The position numbers and the translations under genes are program-made. A stretch of DNA of 64,000 bases, taken from contig JAHLKT010000004.1 of assembly GCA_020444545.1 (NCBI GenBank), positions 62,001-126,000 on the forward strand. Direction: 5' to 3'. This document shows positions 18,631 to 27,804 of the stretch, in pieces; within the stretch, counting starts at the first letter, position 1, and every line of letters begins with the position of its first letter. The notes below the pieces were generated by a model that made no database searches, was not told the origin of the DNA, and was given only the letters and a program-made list of their open reading frames with translations. The stretch is from Desulfarculaceae bacterium (GTDB lineage Bacteria; Desulfobacterota; Desulfarculia; Desulfarculales; Desulfarculaceae).

Positions 18631-19431
18631 ATGGAGATTTGGCAGGCTGCGGTCTTGGGCGTTGTGCAGGGGCTCACCGAGTTTTTGCCTATCAGCTCCT
18701 CGGGCCATCTGGTCCTGGGGCAGCGCTTGCTGGGCTTCACCGAGCCGGAGCTCATGTTCGACATCGCGGTGCACGTGGGCTCGCTGGCCGCCGTGGTTGC
18801 GGTGTTCTGGCGCGACCTGTGGGGCATCCTGCGCGGCCTGTTGGTGTGGGGCGATGACGAGGGCGCCCGCCGGGGCCGCCGCTTGCTGTTGTTGGTCATC
18901 GCGGGCAGCATCCCCACGGCCATCATGGGCTTTTTGCTCAAGGACCTTTTCGAGTCCATGTTCGCCTCCCTGCTGACCGTCGGCCTGGCCCTGCTGGTCA
19001 CCGGCTGGCTATTGATGGCCACGGCCATGGTCCACAAGCCGGGCCGCGAGATCGGCCGGGTGGGCATCGGACGGGCCCTGATCGTGGGCGTGGCCCAAGG
19101 TCTGGCCATCACCCCGGGCGTCAGCCGCTCGGGCTCCACCATCGCGGTGGCCCTGTTGTTGGGCATTGACCGCCGCCTGGCGGCCCATTACTCTTTCGTG
19201 CTCTCCATCCCGGCCATCCTGGGAGCGCTGGTGTTGCAGGTGCACGAAATGGGGGCGCCCAGTCCCAGCCAGACCGCCCCCATGATCGTCGGGCTGGTTT
19301 GCGCCGCTTTAAGCGGCTACCTGGCCTTGCGCATCCTGCTCCGGGTGGTGCAGGCGGGCCGCTTCCACTGGTTCGCGCCCTACTGCTTCGCGGTGGGCCT
19401 GGCCGCCCTGGCCTGGAACTTCTGGGGATAA
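18631..19431 (+). CDS. uppP: Undecaprenyl-diphosphatase UppP (BacA)
   Basis: A 266-residue membrane enzyme that dephosphorylates undecaprenyl diphosphate at the outer face of the inner membrane, regenerating the lipid carrier for wall and surface polysaccharides. Both active-site signatures are present: GLTEFLPISSSGHL (residues 14-27) and PGVSRSGST. The ATG at 18631 has AGGGAGG upstream. It opens an operon with manC, a VTT-domain protein, manA and a phosphomannomutase, so carrier supply and GDP-mannose supply are linked. Confidence 0.96.
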   Translation: MEIWQAAVLGVVQGLTEFLPISSSGHLVLGQRLLGFTEPELMFDIAVHVGSLAAVVAVFWRDLWGILRGLLVWGDDEGARRGRRLLLLVIAGSIPTAIMGFLLKDLFESMFASLLTVGLALLVTGWLLMATAMVHKPGREIGRVGIGRALIVGVAQGLAITPGVSRSGSTIAVALLLGIDRRLAAHYSFVLSIPAILGALVLQVHEMGAPSPSQTAPMIVGLVCAALSGYLALRILLRVVQAGRFHWFAPYCFAVGLAALAWNFWG

Positions 19432-19434
19432 GAC

Positions 19435-20511
19435 GTGGAACTTTTCGCCGTAATCATGGCCGGCGGCAGCGGCACCCGCTTCTGGCCGGCCAGCCGCCGA
19501 AAGCGGCCCAAACAGCTTCTCTGCCTCACCGGTGAGCGCAGCCTCTTGCAGCAGACCGTGGACCGCCTGGCCCCCCTGGTCCCGCCCGAGCGGGTCTTGG
19601 TGGTCACGGGCCGGGCCCACGCCCCCGCCGTGGCCCAGCAGCTGCCCGAGCTGCCCGCGGCCAACATCCTGGCCGAGCCCATGGGGCGCAACACCGCCGC
19701 GGCCTGCGGCCTGGCCGCCGCCTGGGCGGCCCGGCGCGACCCCGAGGCGGTGTGCCTGGTGCTCCCGGCCGATCATCTCATCACCGGCGAGGGCCTGTTC
19801 CTGGACACCCTGCGCCGGGCTGCCACCCTGGCCGCCAACCAACCGGTGCTGGTCACCCTGGGGCTCAACCCCAGCTTCCCGGCCACCGGCTTCGGCTACA
19901 TCGAGACCGGCGAGATGCTGGACTCCACTCCCCCGGCCATCAGCCGGGTGGCCGCTTTCCACGAAAAGCCGGACCTGGCCACGGCGCGCGAATACCTGGC
20001 CGGAGGGCGGCATTTGTGGAACTCGGGCATGTTCGCCTGGCGGGCGGGCGTGTTCCTTAGCGAGCTGGAGCGCCATTTGCCCGCGCTGGCCGAGGGCCTG
20101 GCCGGGCTGGCCCCGGAGCTGGACGGCCCCGGCCTGGAAGAGGCCCTGGCCCGGGTCTATCCCGAACTGCCGGCCATCAGCGTGGACCACGGCGTGCTGG
20201 AGCACTCCGGCGAGCTGCGCGTGGTCAAGGCCGACTTCGGCTGGTCGGACGTAGGCTCCTGGGAGGCCATGGGCGATCTCTGGCAGGCCGACGCCCTGGG
20301 CAATGCCAGCCAACACGGCGAGCTGGTGGCCCTGGACGCCAGCGGCAACCTGGTTTCGGCCGGGGGGCGGCTGGCCGCTCTAATGGGCGTGAAAGATTTG
20401 GTTGCCGTGGTCACCGACGACGTGCTGCTCATCCTGCCCCGGGAACGCAGCCAGGAGGTGGGCCGCCTGCTGGACGAGCTCAAGGCCCGGGGCCGCGAGG
20501 ACTACCTATGA
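19435..20511 (+). CDS. manC: Mannose-1-phosphate guanylyltransferase
   Basis: A 358-residue nucleotidyltransferase that makes GDP-mannose from mannose 1-phosphate and GTP. The N-terminal GGSGTRFWPASRRKRPKQLL motif binds the nucleotide; FHEKPD, HLWNSGMFAWR and WSDVGSWEAM follow in the expected order. It lacks the C-terminal cupin isomerase domain of bifunctional ManC/AlgA; instead a separate manA lies two genes on. The start is GTG, 3 bases after the uppP stop. Supplies GDP-mannose to surface polysaccharide synthesis. Confidence 0.95.
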   Translation: MELFAVIMAGGSGTRFWPASRRKRPKQLLCLTGERSLLQQTVDRLAPLVPPERVLVVTGRAHAPAVAQQLPELPAANILAEPMGRNTAAACGLAAAWAARRDPEAVCLVLPADHLITGEGLFLDTLRRAATLAANQPVLVTLGLNPSFPATGFGYIETGEMLDSTPPAISRVAAFHEKPDLATAREYLAGGRHLWNSGMFAWRAGVFLSELERHLPALAEGLAGLAPELDGPGLEEALARVYPELPAISVDHGVLEHSGELRVVKADFGWSDVGSWEAMGDLWQADALGNASQHGELVALDASGNLVSAGGRLAALMGVKDLVAVVTDDVLLILPRERSQEVGRLLDELKARGREDYL

Positions 20512-20534
20512 TTCCGGCAGTGGCGGGCTAAGCC

Positions 20535-21140
20535 ATGGAGTGGATGAAGGACCTGGTGGCCTGGGTGGCCCATTTCGCCTACACCCCTTATGGGGTATGG
20601 GCCCTGTTCGCCCTGGCCTTTGCGGAAAGCTCCTTTTTCCCCATCCCGCCCGACGTGCTGCTCATGGCCCTGTGCGCCGCCGACCCGGCCAGCAGCCTGT
20701 GGTTCGCCACCATCTGCACCGTGGCCTCGGTGGTGGGGGGCATGTTCGGCTATTTCATCGGCATCAAGGGCGGCCGCCCCCTCATGTTCCGCTGGTTCTC
20801 CGAAGACAAGATCAAGCTGGTGGAGGACTACTACCGCCGCTACGACGTGTGGGCCGTGGGCGCGGCGGGGCTCACGCCTTTGCCCTACAAGCTCTTCACC
20901 ATCACCGCCGGGGTCTTCGCCCTCAACTTCCCCCGCTTCGTGCTGGCTTCCATCCTCAGCCGGGGGGCGCGCTTCTACGCCCTGGGTCTTATCTTCTATT
21001 TCTTCGGCCCGGCCATCCAGGTCTGGGTCAAGGAGTACTTCACCTGGATCGCGGTGGCCTTCTTCGTGCTCCTGGTGGGCGGCTTCTGGATCGTCAAGCA
21101 CCTGGGCGGCAGGGCGGCCAAGCAGGAGGGCCCGCGTTGA
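20535..21140 (+). CDS. YqaA/DedA-like VTT-domain membrane protein
   Basis: A 201-residue protein with about five hydrophobic segments. Residues 28-40 (AFAESSFFPIPPD) and the GLTPLPYKLFTITAG segment are the re-entrant loop signatures of the VTT (SNARE-associated/DedA) superfamily, YqaA subfamily. DedA proteins such as UptA have been reported to return undecaprenyl phosphate across the membrane. Its place inside the uppP operon makes lipid-carrier recycling a reasonable idea, but the YqaA branch itself is not characterised. It overlaps the next gene by 4 bases. Confidence 0.85.
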   Translation: MEWMKDLVAWVAHFAYTPYGVWALFALAFAESSFFPIPPDVLLMALCAADPASSLWFATICTVASVVGGMFGYFIGIKGGRPLMFRWFSEDKIKLVEDYYRRYDVWAVGAAGLTPLPYKLFTITAGVFALNFPRFVLASILSRGARFYALGLIFYFFGPAIQVWVKEYFTWIAVAFFVLLVGGFWIVKHLGGRAAKQEGPR

Positions 21141-22129
21141 GAGCCCCCTGCGGAGCCCTGCGCCTGGAGCCGGTGTTTTTGCCCAAGGTCTGGGCGCCCG
21201 CCCAATTCCCCGCCGCCTGGCAAAAGCTCTACGCCCCCCCGCCCATGACCGGCGAGGTGTGGCTGGCCTCGGACCGCTTGCACGTAACCCCCGTGGCCGT
21301 GGGGCCCCTGGCCGGCCAGGGCCTGGACAAGCTGGTGGCCCGCTGGCCCGAGTACATCCTGGGCCCCGGGGTTTCGGGCGGCTTCCCCCTGCTGCTAAAG
21401 CTTTTGAACGTGGACCAGTGGCTCTCGGTGCAGGTGCACCCGAACGACGCCCTGGCCGCCCGCCTGGAGAGCGAGCCCTGGGGCAAGAGCGAGGCCTGGC
21501 ACATCCTGGCCGCCCGACCAGGGGCCGAGCTGGTGCACGGGCTGAGGCGCGGGGTCAAGCGGGCCGACGTGGCCCGCGCCCTGGAGCAGGGCGGCTTGCA
21601 GGAACTGGTGGCCCACGTGCCCGCCGGCGCGGGCGACACCTTCACCGTGCCCGGAGGCACGCTGCACACCGCCGGGCCGGGGGTGTTCTTCCTGGAGGTG
21701 CAGCAGGCCTCGGACGTGACCTACCGCCTCTACGACTGGGACCGCGCCCAGGACCCGGCCAATCCCCGCCCCCTGCACCACGCCAAGGGCATGGAGGCGC
21801 TCAAGCTGACCCACCCCGGCCGCCCCCTGGCCCCCCGGCCCCTTCCCGCCGAAAAAGGCCGCCGCGAGTTGCTGGTGCAAAACAGCTCCTTCGGGCTGCT
21901 AGAATATGAACTCAACGGCTCGGCGCCCCTGGCCCGGGACGGGCAAGGGCCCGGCCTACTGCTGGTGGCGCGGGGGTCGGCCCGCCTGAGCTTCCCGGGC
22001 GGCGAGCACCCGGACCAGGCCCTGAGGCCCGGCCAGTGCTGGCTGTTGCCCGCCGGCCTGGCCCCGGCCCGCCTTAGCGCCGCGCGACAACTGAAGATCT
22101 ATCAGGCCTGGGCTCCGGCGGCTGCCTGA
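21137..22129 (+). CDS. manA: Type I mannose-6-phosphate isomerase
   Basis: A 330-residue zinc enzyme that interconverts fructose 6-phosphate and mannose 6-phosphate. LSVQVHPND carries zinc-binding histidine and GGTLHTAGPGVFFLEVQQ the second metal histidine and family motif; SDVTYRLYDWDR follows. The start is TTG overlapping the stop of the preceding gene (TTGA), with AGGAGG 7 bases upstream; the much longer open frame that begins inside manC is not used. It provides the first step toward GDP-mannose in this operon. Confidence 0.92.
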   Translation: MRAPCGALRLEPVFLPKVWAPAQFPAAWQKLYAPPPMTGEVWLASDRLHVTPVAVGPLAGQGLDKLVARWPEYILGPGVSGGFPLLLKLLNVDQWLSVQVHPNDALAARLESEPWGKSEAWHILAARPGAELVHGLRRGVKRADVARALEQGGLQELVAHVPAGAGDTFTVPGGTLHTAGPGVFFLEVQQASDVTYRLYDWDRAQDPANPRPLHHAKGMEALKLTHPGRPLAPRPLPAEKGRRELLVQNSSFGLLEYELNGSAPLARDGQGPGLLLVARGSARLSFPGGEHPDQALRPGQCWLLPAGLAPARLSAARQLKIYQAWAPAAA

Positions 22130-22168
22130 CGCCGTCGCGCCCGCCCCGGCCAAAAGGACGAGGCAAGC

Positions 22169-23521
22169 ATGAATCCCAACATTTTCCGCGAATACGACAT
22201 CCGGGGCGTGGTGGACAAAGAGATCGTCGACGCCGACGTGGTGCTCCTGGGCAAGGCCATCGGCACCTACATGGAGGGCAAGGGGGTCAAGCGCATCTGC
22301 CTGGGCCGCGACTGCCGCCTGAGCGCCGACCGCTACCGCGACCTCCTGATGGAGGGTCTATTGTCCACCGGCCGCCTGGTCATGGACATCGGCGTGGTCA
22401 CCACCCCGGTGCTCTACTACTCGGTGTTCCACTTCGAGACCGACGGTGGAGTGATGATCACCGCCAGCCACAACCCGGGCGAGTACAACGGCTTCAAGGT
22501 GATGATCGGCAAGAGCACCATCCACGGCGAGGAGATCCGGAAGCTCTACGACATCGCCGAGGCGGGCCAGTTCACCACAGGCGAAGGCTCCCGCGAGGAA
22601 GTCGACGCGGTGACCCCCTACAGCGACTACCTGGTGGAGCACATCAACATCTCGCGGCCGCTCAAGATCGCCATAGACAGCGGCAACGGCACCGCCGGGC
22701 CCATCGTGCTGCCCATCATGAAGCGCCTGGGCATCGAGGTGATCCCGCTCTATTGCGATATGGACGGCACCTTCCCCAACCACGGGGCCGACCCCACGGT
22801 GCCCAAAAACCTGGTGGACCTCATCGCCGCGGTGCGCGAGCACAAGCTGGAGGCCGGGGTGGCCTTTGACGGCGACTGCGACCGGGTGGGCGTGGTGGAT
22901 GAAAAGGGCCAGATCATCTTCGGCGACATGCTCCTGGCCATCTTCGCCCGCAGCATCCTCAAGGAGCACCCCGGCGCCCTGTTCATCGGCGAGGTCAAGT
23001 GCTCCAAAAACCTCTACGACGACATCGAGAAGCACGGCGGCCAGGCCCTGATGTGGCGCACCGGCCACAGCCTGATCAAGCAGAAGATGGCCGAGACCGG
23101 GGCCCTGTTGGCCGGCGAGATGAGCGGCCACATGTTCTTCAAGCACCGCTGGTTCGGCTTTGACGACGGCATCTACGCGGCCTTGCGCTTCTGCGAGCTC
23201 CTGGCCGACAGCAAGGAGCCGCTCTCCGCCTGGCTGGCCGACATGCCGCCGGTGGTCTCCACCCCGGAGATTCGGGTGGAGTGCCCGGACGACATTAAGT
23301 TCAAGGTGGTGGAGGAAGTCAAGGCAAAGCTCTCGCCGGATTACGAGGTCATCGACGTGGACGGGGTCAGGGTCAACTTCCCGGACGGCTGGGGCCTGGT
23401 GCGCGCCTCCAACACCCAGCCCGCCCTGGTGCTCAGGTTCGAGGCCCAGAGCGAGGCCCGCTTGGAAGAAATTCGCGCCTTGGTGGAAGGCGCGGTGAAA
23501 GAGGCCAGCGAAAAGCTTTAG
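22169..23521 (+). CDS. Phosphomannomutase/phosphoglucomutase
   Basis: A 450-residue alpha-D-phosphohexomutase of the ManB/AlgC type that interconverts hexose 6-phosphate and hexose 1-phosphate. The phosphoserine is Ser100 in TASHNPGEYNG, the metal loop is DGDCDRVGVVD, the sugar loop is GEMSGHMFF and the C-terminal phosphate loop is VRASNTQPALVLRFE. Bifunctional use of glucose and mannose is typical for the AlgC-like group. It ends the uppP-manC-yqaA-manA operon and is followed by a terminator. Confidence 0.95.
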   Translation: MNPNIFREYDIRGVVDKEIVDADVVLLGKAIGTYMEGKGVKRICLGRDCRLSADRYRDLLMEGLLSTGRLVMDIGVVTTPVLYYSVFHFETDGGVMITASHNPGEYNGFKVMIGKSTIHGEEIRKLYDIAEAGQFTTGEGSREEVDAVTPYSDYLVEHINISRPLKIAIDSGNGTAGPIVLPIMKRLGIEVIPLYCDMDGTFPNHGADPTVPKNLVDLIAAVREHKLEAGVAFDGDCDRVGVVDEKGQIIFGDMLLAIFARSILKEHPGALFIGEVKCSKNLYDDIEKHGGQALMWRTGHSLIKQKMAETGALLAGEMSGHMFFKHRWFGFDDGIYAALRFCELLADSKEPLSAWLADMPPVVSTPEIRVECPDDIKFKVVEEVKAKLSPDYEVIDVDGVRVNFPDGWGLVRASNTQPALVLRFEAQSEARLEEIRALVEGAVKEASEKL

Positions 23522-23550
23522 CCTCCCGGCCCGATTTCGGCAAAGAACAA

Positions 23551-23573
23551 GGCCCTCCCTCGGGAGGGCCTTT
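23551..23573 (+). terminator. Terminator after the phosphomannomutase gene
   Basis: GGCCCTCC and GGAGGGCC form an 8-bp stem with a 4-base loop, followed by TTTC. It lies between converging genes; on the other strand it is preceded by A-rich bases and followed by TTGTTCTTT, so it may act in both directions. Confidence 0.8.
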
Positions 23574-23607
23574 CATATTGTATAGGGGCGTCCGGCGGCC
23601 GCAATAT

Positions 23608-23949
23608 CTAGCGGTCGTACTCCAGGTTCACCTGGTCGCCGAAGGCCTCGGCCAGCTCCCGCTCCAGGTCCACCAACTGCTCGGCGCCCTCGCATTCCAC
23701 CACCAGCTCACGCTCGTCCAGCAGCTTGAGCCGGCCGTGTTTTGCAAAGATTTCATTAGCTTTGGCCACGTCAACCGTGACCCAGCCCTTCATGCGGGCC
23801 AGCAGTTCGGGGCCTTTCAAGGGCCTTTCGATCACCAGGTCCACCTGTCTCCGTTGGGCCTCCCAACCGATGCGGCAGGGCTCCACCAGCACCGGCGACA
23901 CCGGGTCCAACATGGCCGCGCAGGTGAGCCACACCCGGGCTCGCAGCAT
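23608..23949 (-). CDS. Small conserved-looking protein, unknown
   Basis: A 113-residue soluble protein with no recognised family. Hydrophobic/charged alternation in the middle (RQVDLVIERPLKGPELLARM) and a Glu-rich C-terminal helix suggest a small alpha/beta fold. GGAGGT lies 6 bases before the ATG, which supports its being a real gene. It stands alone between a convergent and a divergent neighbour. Confidence 0.6.
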   Translation of the reverse strand: MLRARVWLTCAAMLDPVSPVLVEPCRIGWEAQRRQVDLVIERPLKGPELLARMKGWVTVDVAKANEIFAKHGRLKLLDERELVVECEGAEQLVDLERELAEAFGDQVNLEYDR

Positions 23950-24038
23950 GATTTCACCTCCTGATTTGATCTCTTTCGCCTGTAGATAATACGGCGCTTA
24001 CGGGGCCCAGTCAACCTCGGCCCGAACGCATTTAATTC

Positions 24039-24068
24039 TTGAAATCAATAAACAAAAACAGGTATAAA
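24039..24068 (+). promoter_or_regulatory. Promoter of the exopolysaccharide/exosortase operon
   Basis: TTGAAA (24039-24044), an 18-base spacer and TATAAA (24063-24068), both 5 of 6. An in-frame TTG at 24039 lies within this promoter, so translation must start later, at the ATG at 24126. Confidence 0.75.
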
Positions 24069-24125
24069 GACGTAGCGGCGTTTCCCAAAAAGGGGCCCGG
24101 CATTGGCCCCGGCGAGGCTGTTGCC

Positions 24126-24752
24126 ATGAGTTTGATCACAGGTCGAAGCTTCTTCAGGTCGAGCATCCTGGCCCTGGTGGTTTTGGTGGCTCTGGCGGCG
24201 GCCTGGTCCGCCCCGGCCCTGGCCGCCAAACCGGCGGTGCAAAAGGAGCCGGTGGCCCAAAAAGAACCCATCTACCGTATAGGACCCAGCGACCTTTTGG
24301 AAATCATCACCTGGCGGGAGGACATGCTCACCCGCAAGGACGTGTTGGTGCGCCCGGACGGCCGCATCTCCATGCCGCTCACCGACGACATCATGGCCGC
24401 CGGCCTCACCCTCATGCAGCTCAAGTACCGCATCACCAAGGCGCTCAGCCACTTCCTGGAGGCCCCCCAGGTCTACGTGGTGCTCACCAACCCCCGCCAC
24501 TACGAGTTCAGCCTGGTGGGCAACGTGGAAAAGCAGGGCACCTACCAGATGCTAAAGCCCACCGATGTGTTGCAGGCCCTGGCCATGGCCGGCGGCTTCA
24601 ACGAGTGGGCCGACAAGGACGACACCTTCATCCTGCGGGGTGTGGGCCCCCGTCAGATACGCTTCCCCTTCGAGTACTCCGAGGTGATCGAGGGGGAGAA
24701 ACGGGAGCAGAACATAATCCTGCAACCGGGCGACATCATAGTCGTCCCTTAA
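24126..24752 (+). CDS. Polysaccharide export protein (Wza/XrtA-type)
   Basis: A 208-residue protein starting at ATG 24126 with a signal peptide (ILALVVLVALAAAWSAPALA). The mature part has a Poly_export domain (YRIGPSDLLEIITWREDML, then VRPDGRISMPL) and a SLBB-like segment (FSLVGNVEKQGTYQML) ending QPGDIIVVP. No lipobox cysteine is seen. It would form the periplasmic/outer-membrane export channel component for the polymer. First gene of the long exopolysaccharide operon. Confidence 0.92.
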   Translation: MSLITGRSFFRSSILALVVLVALAAAWSAPALAAKPAVQKEPVAQKEPIYRIGPSDLLEIITWREDMLTRKDVLVRPDGRISMPLTDDIMAAGLTLMQLKYRITKALSHFLEAPQVYVVLTNPRHYEFSLVGNVEKQGTYQMLKPTDVLQALAMAGGFNEWADKDDTFILRGVGPRQIRFPFEYSEVIEGEKREQNIILQPGDIIVVP

Positions 24753-24792
24753 GGCGGGCCGCCCCGAGGCCCGCCAGCCATGGTCCGGCTTA

Positions 24793-26148
24793 ATGCAAAT
24801 TAACCCCCGCCCAGCCAAACGAGCGCCTTACAAGGCGCTTTTGTTTTTTATCGCGGCGGGGTTGTGCCTGGTTTCGCTCTTGCTGGCCCTGCCCGGCCCC
24901 CCGGCCCGGGCGGCGATCATCACCCCCTCGGTCAACGTGACCTTCGGCTACAGCGACAACGTGCGCCTGACCCAGGTGCCGCGCAGCGACTTTTACCTCA
25001 AGGCCGGACCCGGCCTCCGGGGGCAGTGGAAATGGCACGAGCAGGAGCTGACCCTGTTCGGAAACGTCATGTACGCCCACTACCTGGAACTGGAAGACCT
25101 GAACGGATTCGACAGCGCGGCGGCGGGGGTCATCTACAAGTACCAGGACTCCCCCCGCTGGACGATCGAGGTCAACGACCTGTTCAACACCACCTTTGAC
25201 AAGGCCGAGCTGGGGGACAACGGCGAGCTGGTCACGGTGCGCAACGACACCGGGCGCATCGACCGCAACAGCCTCACCGTCCGGGTGATCCACAAGTACG
25301 CGCAGCTCGACTCCATCGAGCTGGCCTACACCAACACCTACACCAAGGGCGAGGACAACAACTCCCAGACCTCCCTGTTCAACCGGCTCTACGGCTCCTG
25401 GAACACCCGCCTGAACCCCCATTGGGAGCTCCGGACCGGAGGCAGCGTGGTGCGCACCGACTACAACGACGCCCCGGACGAGGACCGGGGGCGCGCCTTC
25501 ACCCGCCTCACCCGGCTCATGGGGCCCACCCAGCGCGTCTGGGGCGAGCTGAGCTACACCATCAACCAGGCGGTCACCGAGACCAACCAGGTGGGCAACT
25601 CGCGCAATTACCAGATCACGGCCCTCAGCGTGGGCACCTCCCACTCGGTCAGCCCCCGCCTGGACTACACCTTCAGCACCGGCTGGTCATACGTAAACGG
25701 CGACGAGCAGTCCAACAACGCCTCCAACCAGGGATTTCCCACCCTCAACGCGGACGTCAACTACCGGGGCAAGCGCTGGCGCCTGAGGGGCTATGCCAGC
25801 GCCGACCTGGGACAGTTCGACTATCTCGGCGACAACAGCGGTTTGACGGTCAGCCACCGGGCCGGGCTGTCTTTCAACTACGACGTCACCCGCCTGCAAA
25901 GCCTTTTGCTTTCGGCGGAATACGCCCGTAACGACTACCAGGAAGACCCTTTGCAAGCCGACACCGCCAACCAGGGGGTGGTCAATTCCTATCGTTTTAC
26001 CGCCCGCTATTCCTGGCAAGTTTACAAGCATTGGCGGTTATCTCTCGAATATTCCTACCTAAATCGTGACGCAGAGGTCGACGCTGACGACAGGCAACAA
26101 AATCAGGTATTGTTAGTGGTGTACACGGATTATCCTTTTAGATGGTAA
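24793..26148 (+). CDS. Outer-membrane beta-barrel protein of the exosortase/EPS type
   Basis: A 451-residue protein with an N-terminal signal peptide (FFIAAGLCLVSLLLALP, cleavage near ARA) and a long series of alternating aromatic/polar strands (SVNVTFGYSDNVRL, WRLRGYASADLGQF and others). It ends in FRW, the aromatic terminal residue that outer-membrane barrels use for insertion. The pattern fits the TIGR03016-like barrel proteins associated with PEP-CTERM/XrtA loci. Likely role: outer-membrane passage of the polysaccharide. It lies between the export gene and the chain-length gene. Confidence 0.85.
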   Translation: MQINPRPAKRAPYKALLFFIAAGLCLVSLLLALPGPPARAAIITPSVNVTFGYSDNVRLTQVPRSDFYLKAGPGLRGQWKWHEQELTLFGNVMYAHYLELEDLNGFDSAAAGVIYKYQDSPRWTIEVNDLFNTTFDKAELGDNGELVTVRNDTGRIDRNSLTVRVIHKYAQLDSIELAYTNTYTKGEDNNSQTSLFNRLYGSWNTRLNPHWELRTGGSVVRTDYNDAPDEDRGRAFTRLTRLMGPTQRVWGELSYTINQAVTETNQVGNSRNYQITALSVGTSHSVSPRLDYTFSTGWSYVNGDEQSNNASNQGFPTLNADVNYRGKRWRLRGYASADLGQFDYLGDNSGLTVSHRAGLSFNYDVTRLQSLLLSAEYARNDYQEDPLQADTANQGVVNSYRFTARYSWQVYKHWRLSLEYSYLNRDAEVDADDRQQNQVLLVVYTDYPFRW

Positions 26149-26152
26149 GGAT

Positions 26153-27796
26153 ATGGAAGCTGCCGGCATTGACATAAAAAGTTATCTATTCCTGCTCAAG
26201 CGCAGGTGGGTAATGATCGTGCCCATCTTCCTGGTGGTGTTGGCCGGCGGGTTGGCCTATTGCCTTTTCTGGCCCCCCATTTACGAGGCCTCCTGCCTGG
26301 TGGTGGTGCAGCCCCAGAAGGTGCCGGGCGACATCATCCGCCCCACCGTGACCACTAAAATCGAGGAACGCCTCCAGATCATCACCCAGCAGGTGCTCTC
26401 GCGCACCCGGCTCACCGAGATCATCGAGCGCTTCGACCTGTATCCCAAGATGCGCGACAAGGTCACGCCCGACGAGCTGGCCGAGCGAATGCGCAAGGAC
26501 ATCACCATCAAGATCAGCCGGAAGAACTACTTCACCATCACCTTCCTCTACACCAGCCCCCCCACGGTGGCCGCGGTGACCAACGCCCTGGCCGCGTTCT
26601 ACGTGGACAGCAACCTGCGGCTCAGGGAGCAGGACGCGGTGGGCACGGCCCGCTTCTTGGAGCGCGAGCTCAAGCGGATGCGCGGCCAGCTCACCGAGTG
26701 GGAAAAGAAGATATCCACCTTCAAGCAGGAGCACATCCAGGAGCTACCCGAGAGCCGCAACTTGAACATCCGCCTGATGGACCAGGCGCGCCAGGACGCC
26801 AACATCATGGACGGCAAGGTGCAGGCGCTCCGGGTGCGCATCCACGGCTATGAGCAGAACATCGGCCAGTGGCAGCGCTGGATCGAGGGCCTGGAGCTGC
26901 AAAAGGCCGAGCAGCGGCGCAAGGGCGGCACCGGCGGCGCGGCCGACAGCCAGCAGATGGACTCCAGCCCCGACGGCATCAAAAAGCGCATCGAGAGCCT
27001 GAGGGTCTTCTACACCGACGACCACCCGGACATTCAGCGGCTGCTCCGGCACCTGAAAAAGGCCGAGGCCCTGGAGGCCGAGAAGAAGGCCCGCGAGGCG
27101 GCCGCGGCCAAGGCCGCCGGGCTCACCGAGAACCAGGCCGAACGCCAGAAGATGGACGAGCAGCTGGCCAAGGGCAAGGCCAGCATCGAAAAGCTCCAGC
27201 AGCGCATCGAGCAGATCAACACCGAGATCCGCGAGACCGAGCTGCGCAAGAACAAGATGCTGGAGCAGATGGACATAATCCAGAAGCGCATCGACAACGC
27301 CCCCCTGGTGGCCGAGAAGCTCCAGGACATGATGCGCGGCTACGACGAGCTCAACACCGCCTATCAGAAGCTGCACACCAAATGGCTGGAAGCGCGCATG
27401 TCCGCCAACATGGAGCGCACCCAGCGCGGCGAGCAGTTCGAGGTGGTGGACCCCGCCCAGGTGCCGGACGCGCCCTTCCGGCCCCAGGTCAAGCGGGCCA
27501 TACCGGTGTCCATACTGGTGGCCCTGGGCCTTTCGGTGGGCCTGGCCTTCGGCCTCAGCTACATCGACGTTTCCTACACCTCGGTGGGCCAGCTTGAGCG
27601 CCAGACCGGCCTGCCGGTGTTGTTGGTGGTGCCCGCCTTGGAGACCCCGGAGGAGCGCTCGTCCATGACTCGGCGAAACCTCATATTCGGGGCCATCTTC
27701 GGCGTGCTGTTCATGTTCCTCATGGGCATAGTGGGTATTCTGATCACGGGACGCGGGGCCGCCCTTAAACGCATGGTAGTCGGCTTCTTCTCCTAA
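26153..27796 (+). CDS. Wzz/GumC-like polysaccharide chain-length protein
   Basis: A 547-residue inner-membrane protein with a membrane helix at residues 20-38, a periplasmic Wzz domain, a long coiled-coil-rich region (about 170-430, many Glu/Lys/Ala) and a second helix near 448-466, with a third hydrophobic segment near 505-530. The PxxP-like motif RPQVKRAIPVSILVALGLSV precedes the C-terminal helix. Polymer length control is the family's role. It carries no kinase domain; a separate, degenerate BY-kinase is encoded two genes on. Confidence 0.9.
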   Translation: MEAAGIDIKSYLFLLKRRWVMIVPIFLVVLAGGLAYCLFWPPIYEASCLVVVQPQKVPGDIIRPTVTTKIEERLQIITQQVLSRTRLTEIIERFDLYPKMRDKVTPDELAERMRKDITIKISRKNYFTITFLYTSPPTVAAVTNALAAFYVDSNLRLREQDAVGTARFLERELKRMRGQLTEWEKKISTFKQEHIQELPESRNLNIRLMDQARQDANIMDGKVQALRVRIHGYEQNIGQWQRWIEGLELQKAEQRRKGGTGGAADSQQMDSSPDGIKKRIESLRVFYTDDHPDIQRLLRHLKKAEALEAEKKAREAAAAKAAGLTENQAERQKMDEQLAKGKASIEKLQQRIEQINTEIRETELRKNKMLEQMDIIQKRIDNAPLVAEKLQDMMRGYDELNTAYQKLHTKWLEARMSANMERTQRGEQFEVVDPAQVPDAPFRPQVKRAIPVSILVALGLSVGLAFGLSYIDVSYTSVGQLERQTGLPVLLVVPALETPEERSSMTRRNLIFGAIFGVLFMFLMGIVGILITGRGAALKRMVVGFFS

Positions 27797-27804
27797 AAGG
27801 CGTT

